Of a stretch of 26,664 bases of DNA, positions 15,157 through 22,651 are shown piece after piece; the stretch's first letter is position 1; each line of letters starts with the position of its first letter. A model generated the notes under the pieces. The model was not told where the DNA came from. It worked only from the letters and a program-made list of their open reading frames with translations, and ran no database searches. Source of the stretch: JBFMAI01 sp964462635 (lineage in GTDB: Bacteria; Planctomycetota; Phycisphaerae; UBA1845; Fen-1342); the NCBI GenBank assembly GCA_964462635.1, contig CAYWYJ010000043.1:1-26664 (forward strand). The letters are read 5' to 3'. Made by a program: the position numbers and the translations under genes.

Positions 15157-15229
15157 GGAGGGCGAGCCTCCCGGCGCGCCGCGGCTCGGCAGGCCGGCAG
15201 GGTCGCCGCAGGAGACAGCCTCGCCCTCC
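15157..15229 (+). repeat. Family A 73-bp hairpin repeat, copy 3
   Basis: Full-length copy with one visible difference from copy 1 (GGCGCGCC for GGCGAGCC). It begins 31 bases after the stop codon of the phasin-like gene, and the outer arm begins at that stop (TAGATGGTCGTGC). Confidence 0.85.
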
Positions 15230-15303
15230 CGCGCCGCGTGCTTGCGCCCGGTGACTCGGCCGTGCGGCCCTGACTCGACCGCCAGTGAAGTCCACGTACG
15301 TGG

Positions 15304-15325
15304 GCCACTGCTCATGAGCCGTGGC
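15304..15325. repeat. Family C hairpin, copy 2
   Basis: GCCAC and GTGGC flank the palindrome GCTCATGAGC with one mismatched pair between. It directly follows the 12-bp palindrome at 15292-15303. Confidence 0.45.
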
Positions 15326-15406
15326 TTCGGCCGGCGCGGAGCCCGGCCGCTACGGCGGACGGCCGGTGCGGGGCGCGGCCGCTATGACCGGCGGCTGGTG
15401 TGGAGC

Positions 15407-15434
15407 CCCTTGACAGCGACGTTGCCGTCAAGGG
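15407..15434 (+). repeat. 8-bp-stem hairpin in the phasin-UbiB gap
   Basis: CCCTTGAC pairs with GTCAAGGG around a 12-base loop. The TTGACA in its left arm looks like a -35 box, but no -10 lies at the right distance, so I treat it as structure. Confidence 0.45.
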
Positions 15435-15450
15435 CCGGCTGGCCGCAACG

Positions 15451-15474
15451 GCGGGCGAGACGCCCGCACTCCCC
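15451..15474 (+). repeat. Family D repeat, copy 3
   Basis: The hairpin GCGGGCGAGACGCCCGC plus ACTCCCC, identical to the first 24 bases of the two copies inside aroK, here in intergenic DNA just before the UbiB gene. Confidence 0.75.
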
Positions 15475-15491
15475 GGTGTTTGGTGGGCGAC

Positions 15492-17195
15492 ATGGTCATT
15501 CGCAAGATCGGCCTCGCGTCCCGCACCTACCGGCACGTCAACCGTTACCGGCAGATCCTCACTGTACTGATCAAGTACGGCTTCGGTGAACTCGTCGAAC
15601 AACTGCGCATCGCCCAGTACCTGGAGATCGGCTACAAGCTGGTCGCGCGGCAGCAGCGGGCCCAGGTCGAGAGCCTGACCACGGCCCAGCGCGTGCGCAT
15701 GGCCCTCGAAGAGCTCGGCCCGACGTTCATCAAGCTCGGACAGGTGCTCTCGACGCGTCCCGACCTCGTGCCGCCCGATTACATCGCCGAGTTCACCCGC
15801 CTTCAGCAGCACGTCCCCCCGTTCCCCGTCACGCAGGCCCGCCAGATCATCGAAGAAGAGCTGGGCCGCCCCGTGGACGCGGTGTATGGGCGTTTTGACG
15901 CCGAGCCCCTGGCCGCGGCCTCGATCGGGCAAGTCCACCGGGCGGCGTTGCGCGGCGGCGAGGAGGTCGTCGTCAAAGTGCAGCGGCCCGGGATCGAACG
16001 CGTCATCGAGGTCGATCTGGAAATCCTGCTGCACCTGGCGATGTTGGGCGAGAAGCACCTCGAAGAGTGGCGGTTGCACCGGCCCAGTCGCATCGTCGAG
16101 GAGTTCGGCCGCGCCATCGAGCGCGAGCTCGACTTCCGCACCGAGGCGACGCACCTGGAGCGCTTCGCCGCCCAGTTCCTCGATGACCCGACGGTCTACG
16201 TCCCGAAGGTCATTCACGCCGCCTCGGCCCGCCGCGTCCTGACGCTCGAGTATGTGGATGTCATGCCGGTGACGGACGTCGAGTCGCTGCGGGCGGCCGG
16301 TCTGGATCCGCAGCTCATCGCCCGCCGCGGGACGGAGTTGACGCTCAAGCAGCTTTTCGTGCACGGTTTCTTTCACGCCGACCCGCATCCCGGCAACGTC
16401 TTCGTGCTGCCGGACAACGTCATCTGCCTGCTCGACTTCGGCATGATGGGCCGGCTGGACCGCTACGGCCGCGAGAGCTTCGCCGACCTGGCGTACGCCG
16501 TCGCCCAGCGGGATGCCGCCCACGCCGCCGCGGCCCTCCTCCGGCTCACCACGCACGAGGACGACGTGGAGCCGAATCTGCGGACGCTGGCGGCCGATCT
16601 GGACCAGTTCATCGACCTGAACATTCCCGGCCGCCTGGCCGAACTCGACTTCGGCAAGCTGATGCACGAGCTGTTGGCGCTCACCCGGCGGCACCGCCTC
16701 GCCATCCCGCCCGACCTGGTCACCATGCTCAAAGCCGCGGCGACGGCCGAGCGGCTGGTAACCCGCCTCGCCCCCGAGCTGAACGTCATTGCGGCCGCGG
16801 AGCCGTACCTGCGCCGCCTCAAACTGGATCGATTCAAGCCGGGGCGTTTGTGGCGGGAGGTGCTGGACTCCGGCGGCGAGTTCGTGCAACTGGTGCGCGA
16901 GATTCCGGGCGGCGTGCGGGACCTGTTGCGGCTGTCGAAGCGCGGGCGCCTGCGGATCGGCTTTGAGCACCGCGGCCTGGAGGACCTGCTCCAGACGCAC
17001 GAGCGCGTCGCCAACCGCGTGTCGTTTGCCATCGTCGTGGCGGCGCTGATTGTGGGCTCTTCGCTGATCGTGCAGTCGCGGGTTCCGCCGCTGCTGTGGG
17101 GGGACATCCCGCTGATCGGGCTGGTGGGCTACCTCACCGCGGGGGCCCTGGGGCTGATGCTCCTGGTCTCGATTCTCCGGCATGGCCGGCTGTGA
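15492..17195 (+). CDS. UbiB/ABC1 (AarF) atypical kinase-like protein
   Basis: 567 residues from ATG 15492, with GGTGGG four bases upstream (GTG 15483 and TTG 15480 are alternatives). UbiB/ABC1 proteins are atypical kinases or ATPases needed for isoprenoid-quinone lipid metabolism at membranes. Seen: the KxGQ motif in FIKLGQVLSTRPD (Lys near 81), the Ala-rich nucleotide loop PLAAASIGQVHRA (near 140), the VAIK-type Lys in VVVKVQRPG (near 162), ERELDFRTEA (near 215), the catalytic loop FFHADPHPGNVF (near 294) and metal site LLDFGMMG (near 315). Two membrane helices end the protein, as in the family. No quinone-synthesis gene adjoins it. Confidence 0.92.
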   Translation: MVIRKIGLASRTYRHVNRYRQILTVLIKYGFGELVEQLRIAQYLEIGYKLVARQQRAQVESLTTAQRVRMALEELGPTFIKLGQVLSTRPDLVPPDYIAEFTRLQQHVPPFPVTQARQIIEEELGRPVDAVYGRFDAEPLAAASIGQVHRAALRGGEEVVVKVQRPGIERVIEVDLEILLHLAMLGEKHLEEWRLHRPSRIVEEFGRAIERELDFRTEATHLERFAAQFLDDPTVYVPKVIHAASARRVLTLEYVDVMPVTDVESLRAAGLDPQLIARRGTELTLKQLFVHGFFHADPHPGNVFVLPDNVICLLDFGMMGRLDRYGRESFADLAYAVAQRDAAHAAAALLRLTTHEDDVEPNLRTLAADLDQFIDLNIPGRLAELDFGKLMHELLALTRRHRLAIPPDLVTMLKAAATAERLVTRLAPELNVIAAAEPYLRRLKLDRFKPGRLWREVLDSGGEFVQLVREIPGGVRDLLRLSKRGRLRIGFEHRGLEDLLQTHERVANRVSFAIVVAALIVGSSLIVQSRVPPLLWGDIPLIGLVGYLTAGALGLMLLVSILRHGRL

Positions 17196-17260
17196 CTCTG
17201 GCCGGTGCGTCGGCTCGCATCGCGCCGTGCGGAACGCCACGCCGAGTTTCACCGCCCGCT

Positions 17261-17400
17261 GCTAAATAGGTATTCAGGATCATGGGGCGCCAACCGGGAG
17301 GGCGAGCCTCCCGGCGAGCCGCAGCTCGGCAGGCCGGCAGGGTCACCGCAGGAGACAGCCTCGCCCTCCCGTGTCGCACGACCGTGGATACCCATTTAGC
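17261..17400 (+). repeat. Family A repeat, copy 4, with extended outer inverted arms
   Basis: The 73-bp core is 17297-17369. Around it, GCTAAATAGGTATTCAGG at 17261 is matched, with a few changes, by the reverse complement of the right side (GCTAAATGGGTATCCACGG reading in from 17400), so the whole unit is a 140-bp inverted-repeat element. The right arm contains the TAA of the PEP-CTERM gene (17396-17398, minus strand). Confidence 0.8.
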
Positions 17401-18043
17401 GTCGGCGGCGTACCGCCACCACCGCGACCGCAGCTAATAGGACGCCAGCGGGCTCGGGAACAAGACGGATCTCGTCCAAGTACATCGAGTTGTCCACACC
17501 GTTGGCACCCCCCGCCATGAGGCCCCCGACCTCGTTTCCATATTTGGCGTAAAAGCCGTGAATGGGCGTATCGTCCATGTGGAGCATGCCGTCGTACGAC
17601 ACTGGGTTGATCTCCACGCGGAAGGAGACCCAGCGGTCCCAGGGCATATCGAAGCCGAGGTCGGCCCATCCGGTGCCGCCATCGAACCAGAGGTGGTTGT
17701 CACCCCGCCGGGTCAGAGCGAACACGGATGTTCCGAAGAGCTGCGGCGGACCCGCCGGGACGTAGGTGTTGCCATCGAAGTACCAACGCCATTCCGCGCG
17801 CGTGATGCTGATCGGCGGATCAACTTGTCGCATGGCCCCCTTGTCCTGTTTCAGCGATTGCGTCTGGATCACGGGGTGGGGGGCCGTGACTACCTCGGCA
17901 CTGCCCATCCAGCTGTGCTGACCTTGCACGATGCCGGGCTCATACTTCGGCGGTTCGAAGCCGGTGTAGAAATCCGCCCAAGCTGGTGTGCTCAGAACCC
18001 CGAGACAGAATCCGACCACCCCGAACAGTCCTAGCGCGCGCAT
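17396..18043 (-). CDS. PEP-CTERM-type secreted protein
   Basis: 215 residues from ATG 18043, fixed by GAGGAGG at 18051-18057 seven bases upstream. Residues 1-23 are a signal peptide (MRALGLFGVVGFCLGVLSTPAWA). The body is beta-rich and resembles concanavalin-like surface proteins (YTGFEPPKYEPGIVQGQ near the start, WVSFRVEINP in the middle). The end is VPEPAGVLLAAVAVVAVRRRR: a VPEP motif, a hydrophobic helix and a basic tail, the PEP-CTERM sorting signal that an exosortase cuts. No exosortase gene is in the window. Ligand and role are unknown. The stop codon lies in the arm of a family A repeat, and the gene is divergent from the aminopeptidase. Confidence 0.82.
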   Translation of the reverse strand: MRALGLFGVVGFCLGVLSTPAWADFYTGFEPPKYEPGIVQGQHSWMGSAEVVTAPHPVIQTQSLKQDKGAMRQVDPPISITRAEWRWYFDGNTYVPAGPPQLFGTSVFALTRRGDNHLWFDGGTGWADLGFDMPWDRWVSFRVEINPVSYDGMLHMDDTPIHGFYAKYGNEVGGLMAGGANGVDNSMYLDEIRLVPEPAGVLLAAVAVVAVRRRR

Positions 18044-18239
18044 CTCAAACCTCCTCATCCTCTTGGTTTGGACTTGGCCTGCGGGTTGGAATCGGCCCCG
18101 TGGACCCCTCACATCCTCCGCGCACAGTAACGGTCGCGGGAAGCCAGGTCAATCGAAATCCGCTCGGGCCCCGACATGAACGGCGGCACCGACCGTCCCG
18201 GGTGCCGGTGCGTGGCTCTCGCTTCTGAAGGCCGTCGGC

Positions 18240-18245
18240 TACAAT
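18240..18245 (+). promoter_or_regulatory. Possible -10 box for the aminopeptidase gene
   Basis: TACAAT lies 23 bases before ATG 18269, giving a short leader that still includes the AAGGAG ribosome site (18255-18260). No convincing -35 is seen. Confidence 0.35.
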
Positions 18246-18268
18246 CGGCGCCGCAAGGAGTCTCCACG

Positions 18269-19669
18269 ATGTCGCACGCCCCGCTCGCCGGAATGGTCGC
18301 ACCGCCGGAGGTCTATCGCCAACGCCGTGCCAAGCTCGCCGCGGGGCTCACGCGCCCGCTGGTGATCTTCGCCGGCCACGCCCCCGCCCGGAACTACCCC
18401 GCCAACACGCACCCGTTCCGCGCCGGCAGCACGTACCTCTACTTCGGCGGGCCGCCGCTCGAACATGCCGCGTGGCTGATCGAACCCCGCAGCGACGGCG
18501 ACGCGGGCTGCGCCCTGCTGCGCGGCGTCCAGACCCCCGACGACGCCGTGTGGATGGGACCGCAGCCGGACGATGACGAGCTGGCGGCGGCGGCGGGCGT
18601 GGCGCGCCAGCGGTTGGCGACGCCGGACGAGCTCGCCCGGCTCCTCGCCGGCCGCGAAGCCGCCTGGATCGCGCCGCCCGCGCTCCAAACACGGGACACG
18701 GTTCGGCAGCTTGGCCTCCCCGAGGCCACTCCCGTCGAACTGCTCGCCGTCATTCAGCAGCGATTGATCAAGGACGAGCACGAGTTGGCGGCGCTGCGCC
18801 GGGCGGCCCGCGTCTCGATGGAGGCCCACCGGGCCGCGCTGGCCGCCGCGCGGCCCGGTCGCCGCGAAAGCGATGTTGCCGCGGCATTGCACGCGGTGCT
18901 GGTGGCCCACGACTGCCAGGCGTCGTTCACGCCGATCATCACGGTCCGCGGCGAGGTGTTGCACAGCCAGGCGTACGTCAACACGTTGGCTCCGGGCGCG
19001 CTGCTGCTGATTGACGCGGGGGCGGAGGAGCCCGGCGGCTACGCCAGCGACATCACCCGCACGGTGCCCGTGGGCGGCAAGTGGTCGCGGATTCAACGGG
19101 CGCTCTATGACACGGTCGCGCGGGCGTGCCGGGAGGCCGTCGCCGCCTGCGTCCCCGGCCGACGCTATCGCGATGTCCACGACCTGGCCGCCCGGGTGAT
19201 TTGCGAAGGTCTGGTCGAGGCGGGCCTATTGCGCGGCGAGCCGGCCGAACTGCTCGAACGCCGGGCGCACACGCTGTTTTTCACCCACGGCGTCGGCCAC
19301 CTCATCGGCCTCGACGTGCATGACATGGAGGACTTCGGCGACCTGGCGGGCTACGCCCCGGGACGGACGCGGCGGCCCGGCTTCGGCGACAAGTTCCTGC
19401 GCATGGACCGCGACCTCGCGCCCGGCATGTGCGTCACCATCGAGCCCGGCCTCTATCTGACGCCGGCGGTGTGGGCGTGCGACGAGCTGGTCCGCCCACT
19501 GGCCGATGTGGTCCAACGGTCCAAGGTGGACAAGCTGCTGGCGGACCATTTCGGCGGCATTCGCGTGGAGCAGACCATCTGCGTGCGCGACGCCGCCGGC
19601 CCGGAAGTGCTCACCGGCGACCTGCCGACCGACACGGGCGAGATCGGGCGTCTGGTGGGGAAGGCCTGA
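18269..19669 (+). CDS. pepP: Xaa-Pro aminopeptidase (M24B family)
   Basis: 466 residues with the two-domain aminopeptidase P layout. The N-terminal domain has the family start RRAKLAAGLTRPLVIFAGHAPARNYPANT (about 20-48) and FRAGSTYLYFGG. The C-terminal pita-bread domain carries all five metal ligands: Asp249 (LIDAGAEE), Asp261 (SDITRTVPV), His344 (THGVGHLIGLDVHD), Glu392 (TIEPGLYL) and Glu434 (IRVEQT). It removes the first residue from peptides with proline second, in the cytoplasm, using two Mn ions. AAGGAG eight bases before ATG 18269 sets the start. It is a single-gene unit, followed by family B repeats. Confidence 0.93.
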   Translation: MSHAPLAGMVAPPEVYRQRRAKLAAGLTRPLVIFAGHAPARNYPANTHPFRAGSTYLYFGGPPLEHAAWLIEPRSDGDAGCALLRGVQTPDDAVWMGPQPDDDELAAAAGVARQRLATPDELARLLAGREAAWIAPPALQTRDTVRQLGLPEATPVELLAVIQQRLIKDEHELAALRRAARVSMEAHRAALAAARPGRRESDVAAALHAVLVAHDCQASFTPIITVRGEVLHSQAYVNTLAPGALLLIDAGAEEPGGYASDITRTVPVGGKWSRIQRALYDTVARACREAVAACVPGRRYRDVHDLAARVICEGLVEAGLLRGEPAELLERRAHTLFFTHGVGHLIGLDVHDMEDFGDLAGYAPGRTRRPGFGDKFLRMDRDLAPGMCVTIEPGLYLTPAVWACDELVRPLADVVQRSKVDKLLADHFGGIRVEQTICVRDAAGPEVLTGDLPTDTGEIGRLVGKA

Positions 19670-19754
19670 CGGCGCGACGAGGAATACAGACCGTTCCACG
19701 ACGCGGTAGGGCCGCAGGAGGGCATTCGAGACGCCGGCCGCAGCCGAGGATTCC

Positions 19755-19875
19755 GACCCTCCCCCAACCTCTCCTCGCCACAGCGAGTCGCCCTCGCCTC
19801 GGCGAGTCTCGTTCGCCACAGCGAATCTCGCCGCAGGCGGACCTGCGGCGGACGTGGCGACCTGGAAGGGAGGGG
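19755..19875 (-). repeat. Family B hairpin repeat, copy 3 (expanded loop)
   Basis: Reverse orientation: GACCCTCCCCCAACC at the left and GGAAGGGAGGGG at the right. The loop of about 90 bases holds a chain of small hairpins, CTCGCCACAGCGAG, TTCGCCACAGCGAA and CCGCAGGCGGACCTGCGGCGG, the first of which is the reverse complement of the module in copy 2. Confidence 0.65.
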
Positions 19876-19888
19876 AGTGCCGGGCGGC

Positions 19889-19922
19889 GCCTCCCCCAAC
19901 CCCTCCGCGGAAGGGAGGGGGG
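19889..19922 (-). repeat. Family B hairpin repeat, copy 4 (short loop)
   Basis: CCTCCCCCAACCCCTCCGCGGAAGGGAGGGG is shared with copies 1 and 3, with a short loop. It follows copy 3 after 13 bases, so the two are in tandem. Confidence 0.6.
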
Positions 19923-19940
19923 TTGCGGGTGTCTCTGTAC

Positions 19941-20318
19941 CTACGTTGGCGGCAGCGGGGAGACCTCGTCGAGGCTTTCGCCGTTGGAGATGAGGGCGCG
20001 CTGGCGACGGGCGTCGCGGGCGCGGAAGCGGCGGCGATAGATGAGCATCAGATTGCGGACGTAGATCAGGCAGCCCAGGGCCTGAGCGGTCATAAAGACG
20101 AGGTTTCGCTCCAGCAGGGCGTACACGAACGTCATCAGGCCGCCGAGCAGACTCAGGTACCAGAACGCGATCGGGATGTGGCTGCGGCCGGCCCGCTCCG
20201 ACGCGAACCACTGGACGGCGAACCGCAGGAAGAAGACGAATTGGGCCGCGAAGCCGAACAGCACCAGCGGCCGTTGCAGCTCCCCGACGAACCACTCCCA
20301 CGTGATGATCGACGCCAC
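19941..20318 (-). CDS. LAB_N (lipid-A-disaccharide synthase N-terminal) membrane protein
   Basis: 125 residues with three hydrophobic helices and a charged tail. The sequence WEWFVGELQRPLVLFGFAAQFVFFLRFAVQWFASERAGRS and the following IPIAFWYLSLLGG match the LAB_N domain, found at the front of some LpxB proteins or alone, and related to small SWEET-like membrane folds. RFAVQWF.SE is its hallmark. Its function is not established. It uses GTG 20318, nine bases after the accD stop, with AGGGG six bases upstream, so it is co-transcribed with accD. No lpxB follows; the downstream DNA is repeats. Confidence 0.8.
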   Translation of the reverse strand: MASIITWEWFVGELQRPLVLFGFAAQFVFFLRFAVQWFASERAGRSHIPIAFWYLSLLGGLMTFVYALLERNLVFMTAQALGCLIYVRNLMLIYRRRFRARDARRQRALISNGESLDEVSPLPPT

Positions 20319-20327
20319 GCGCGGCCC

Positions 20328-21155
20328 CTACTTGTTGCAGAAGTCGATCAGGCGGGCAATCTCGCGGCGCAGGTCACGCCGGTGGACGATGCGGTCCACG
20401 AAGCCGTGCTCGCGCATGAACTCGGCCTTCTGAAAGCCGTCCGGGAGCGTGGTCTTGATCGTGTTGGCGATCACGCGCGGCCCGGCAAAGCCGATCTGCG
20501 CCCCCGGCTCGGCCAGCGTCACGTCGCCCAGGAACGCGAAGCTCGCCGCCACCCCCGCCGTCGTGGGATCGGTCATCACCACGATGTACAGCCCGCCGGC
20601 GTCATCGAACCGGGCGATCGCCGCCGACGTCTTGGCCATCTGCGACAGCGACACCATCCCCTCCATCATCCGCGCCCCCCCGCTGCACGTGACCATCAGC
20701 AGGGGGAGGTTCTCGTTGAGGGCCCGCTCGGCGGCGGCGGCCACCTTCTCCCCGACGACGGCGCCCATCGAACCCATGATGAAGTCGGGGTTCATCACTC
20801 CCATGATGAGTGGTCGCCCCTTGATGAACCCCTTGCCGACGACGATCGCCTCGGTCTCGCCCGTCTGCGCCTTGGCCTTCTCCAGCCGCTCGCGGTACCC
20901 CATGCGGTCGGTGAAGTTCAGCGGGTCGGTGGATTCCAGGTCCGGCAGGAACTCCTCAAACGTGCCCGGGTCGTTCAGTTGGTTTATCCGCGTGCGGGCG
21001 CTCACGCGGTAGTGGTGGTCGCACTCCGGGCAGACGTGCAACTGCTCCTCGAGAATCCGGCGATAGACCATCGCCCCGCACTGGACGCACCGGATCCACA
21101 GCCCTTCCGGCACGTCCACGTGACGCCGCATGGGATTTGTGCTCTCGGCCATCAT
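20328..21155 (-). CDS. accD: Acetyl-CoA carboxylase carboxyltransferase subunit beta
   Basis: 275 residues. AccD joins AccA to move the carboxyl group from biotin to acetyl-CoA, giving malonyl-CoA for fatty-acid synthesis. The zinc ribbon is Cys23-x2-Cys26 ... Cys42-x2-Cys45 (CVQC, CPEC). The crotonase-like core has FIMGSMGAVVGEKV, LLMVTCSGGARMMEGMVSLSQM and the family stretch DPTTAGVAASFAFLGD, ending with AEPGAQIGFAGPRVI. Two ATGs stand together (21155 and 21152) behind GGGAG; the second is better spaced, so the start may be 21152. accA is not in the window. It is followed by the LAB_N gene. Confidence 0.95.
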   Translation of the reverse strand: MMAESTNPMRRHVDVPEGLWIRCVQCGAMVYRRILEEQLHVCPECDHHYRVSARTRINQLNDPGTFEEFLPDLESTDPLNFTDRMGYRERLEKAKAQTGETEAIVVGKGFIKGRPLIMGVMNPDFIMGSMGAVVGEKVAAAAERALNENLPLLMVTCSGGARMMEGMVSLSQMAKTSAAIARFDDAGGLYIVVMTDPTTAGVAASFAFLGDVTLAEPGAQIGFAGPRVIANTIKTTLPDGFQKAEFMREHGFVDRIVHRRDLRREIARLIDFCNK

Positions 21156-21216
21156 CGCTCCCGGCCCGGCGGGCCTGGTCATTCGTCAACGCGGCCGGCC
21201 CTGGCCCGGAACACTC

Positions 21217-21357
21217 ACCGCGGACACGCGGAGTGGCGCTGAGGGTGCAAAGAACAGGTAGAAGACCGGGGATGCGACGCGGCAGGCCGTCCGGAGGTGC
21301 ATCGTCACTACTCTCATCCTTCCTCGGCGTTCTCAGCGCTCTTCGCGCCTCTGCGGT
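21217..21357. repeat. Long imperfect inverted repeat upstream of accD
   Basis: ACCGCGGACACGCGGAG...GCGCTGAG at 21217-21242 is matched by the reverse complement of 21327-21357 (ACCGCAGAGGCGCGAAGAGCGCTGAG). Arms of about 30 bases, some 80 bases apart. Similar ACCGCAGAGGCGC segments are widespread in environmental genomes, from memory. No coding content. Confidence 0.5.
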
Positions 21358-21377
21358 TCCTCAATGAGTAACGCGAG

Positions 21378-21956
21378 CTAGGCGACCGGCTTACGTTGGG
21401 TCGCGGGCCAATCGAGGAGCACCGGTTCGGCGGCGGCGCGGGCGGTTTCCCAGAACGCCGCCGGCTCCGACTGCTCGATTGCACAGCGAATCAGGGCGTA
21501 ACTGAGCGGGCGCACGACGACCCCCACCGCCAGCTTGCCGTTGCGGCGCACCTGCTTCTGAATGCACGCGAGCAGCCGCTCGGCCGCCTCGCCGAAGCTC
21601 TCGCCTCCCGGGAAGTTCACGTTCAGCGGGGCCTCGCGCAACTGCCGGTAGGCCGAGGCGAAGCGGGCCTTGAGCTGTGGCTCGGTCAGTCCCGCCCACA
21701 GCCCGATGTCCACCTCGACCAGATCATCCACGGCCTTGGTCGGCACCGACAGGCCGCGCGCCAGCAACGACGCCGTTTGCGACGCCAGCTCGTCCGGGGC
21801 GTGCAGGAGGCACTCCAGGCCGTAACCTTGCAGACGCCGGACCCACGCCGCGCATTGTTCCAGCCCTTGCGGCGACAGCGGCAGCTCGACGCGTCCGAGC
21901 AGACGCCCGTCGGCCTGCCATTCGGTCTCGCCGCAGGGAATCAGCGCGACCTTCAT
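21378..21956 (-). CDS. Histidine-phosphatase-fold protein lacking catalytic residues
   Basis: 192 residues with the phosphoglycerate-mutase-like fold. The N-terminal motif reads LIPCGETEWQADGRLLG where active enzymes have LVRHGETxWN, so the Arg and the phosphorylated His are replaced by Pro and Cys. The SPLxRAxQTA motif is HAPDELASQTA, losing the next Arg; the late VSHGGxIR motif is VVRPLSYALIR, losing the second His. Only the acidic site VEVDIGLWAGLT keeps its Glu. It is therefore probably a pseudophosphatase. The ATG overlaps the rpe stop by four bases (ATGA), so it is coupled to gap-pgk-rpe and may serve that pathway as a binding or regulatory protein. Function not known. Confidence 0.82.
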   Translation of the reverse strand: MKVALIPCGETEWQADGRLLGRVELPLSPQGLEQCAAWVRRLQGYGLECLLHAPDELASQTASLLARGLSVPTKAVDDLVEVDIGLWAGLTEPQLKARFASAYRQLREAPLNVNFPGGESFGEAAERLLACIQKQVRRNGKLAVGVVVRPLSYALIRCAIEQSEPAAFWETARAAAEPVLLDWPATQRKPVA

Positions 21957-22651
21957 GCCCGCTGCTCCGCCTCGGCCCGCGCCGCCTCGGCCGCCGCCCG
22001 CAGGCGCCGCACGGCCGCCCCGGGGTCGTCGTCGGCGAAGATCGCCGACCCCGCCACCAGCGTGTCGGCCCCGGCGCGGACGGCCTGGGCTGCGGTTTCC
22101 ACGTTGATGCCGCCGTCCACCTCCAGCCACTGATCGTCCCGCAGTTGCTCGGCCAGCACGGCGATCTTGGGCCGCACGTCGGCGATGAACTTCTGCCCGC
22201 CGAAACCCGGCCACACGCTCATCACCAGCACGATGTCGATCTCGTCGAGCAGTTCGAGCACTTCCTCGGCCGCGGTGCCGGGGTTGAGCGACACGCCGAC
22301 CTTCACGCCCAGGTCACGAATCTGGCGGATGAGTTCCCGCGGCTGCTTCACGGCTTCGATGTGGAACGTGATGCTGGCCGCGCCGGCGTCGACGAAGGCC
22401 GGCGCGTACTTGGCCGGATCGGCGATCATCAGGTGCGTGTCGAGGAACAAGCGGGTGTGCCGGGCGATCCCCGCCACCACCGGCACCCCCAGCGACAGGT
22501 TCGGCACGAAATGGCCGTCCATCACGTCCAGGTGCAGCAGGTCGGCCCCCGCGGCTTCGACGGTGGCGATCTGCTCCGCCAGCCGTCCGAAATCCGCGTC
22601 CAGCACGGACGGCGCGATACGGATTGGACGCAAGCTCGGCATGGCTTCCAC
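21953..22651 (-). CDS. rpe: Ribulose-phosphate 3-epimerase
   Basis: 232 residues of TIM-barrel fold. It interconverts ribulose-5-phosphate and xylulose-5-phosphate in the pentose phosphate and Calvin cycles. Motifs: IAPSVLDADFGRL, LHLDVMDGHFVPN (metal His and Asp), LDTHLMI, the phosphate loop VMSVWPGFGGQKF (most family members have Asn where Trp stands) and WLEVDGGIN near the end. GTG 22651 overlaps the pgk TAG by one base; ATG 22642 is an equally possible start. Gene order gap-pgk-rpe puts it with lower-glycolysis genes. Confidence 0.94.
   Translation of the reverse strand: MEAMPSLRPIRIAPSVLDADFGRLAEQIATVEAAGADLLHLDVMDGHFVPNLSLGVPVVAGIARHTRLFLDTHLMIADPAKYAPAFVDAGAASITFHIEAVKQPRELIRQIRDLGVKVGVSLNPGTAAEEVLELLDEIDIVLVMSVWPGFGGQKFIADVRPKIAVLAEQLRDDQWLEVDGGINVETAAQAVRAGADTLVAGSAIFADDDPGAAVRRLRAAAEAARAEAEQRA

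Larger units (their letters stand above)
15126..15491. other. Repeat-packed gap between the phasin-like and UbiB genes
   Basis: 366 bases without a supported gene. In order: repeat A copy 3; the perfect palindrome CCACGTACGTGG (15292-15303); a family C hairpin (15304-15325); a hairpin with 8-bp arms CCCTTGAC/GTCAAGGG (15407-15434); and repeat D copy 3 (15451-15474), which ends 17 bases before the UbiB start. Confidence 0.65.

Noticed and set aside
15410..15415. TTGACA as a -35 box for the UbiB gene
   Set aside because: It lies in the arm of a hairpin and nothing like a -10 occurs 15-19 bases downstream.
15312..17252. Long open frame of 646 codons on the minus strand opposite the UbiB gene
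   Set aside because: It runs antisense to a clear UbiB protein, has an Arg/Gly/Gln/Asp-rich composition and matches no family. GC-rich genes commonly leave such frames open.
19854..21242. 462-codon plus-strand frame opposite accD and LAB_N
   Set aside because: Antisense to accD and LAB_N; begins within a hairpin repeat; composition typical of shadow frames.
21378..21956. Annotation as active phosphoglycerate mutase (gpmA) because of the glycolytic neighbours
   Set aside because: Both catalytic histidines and the key arginines are missing, so activity cannot be claimed from fold or place.
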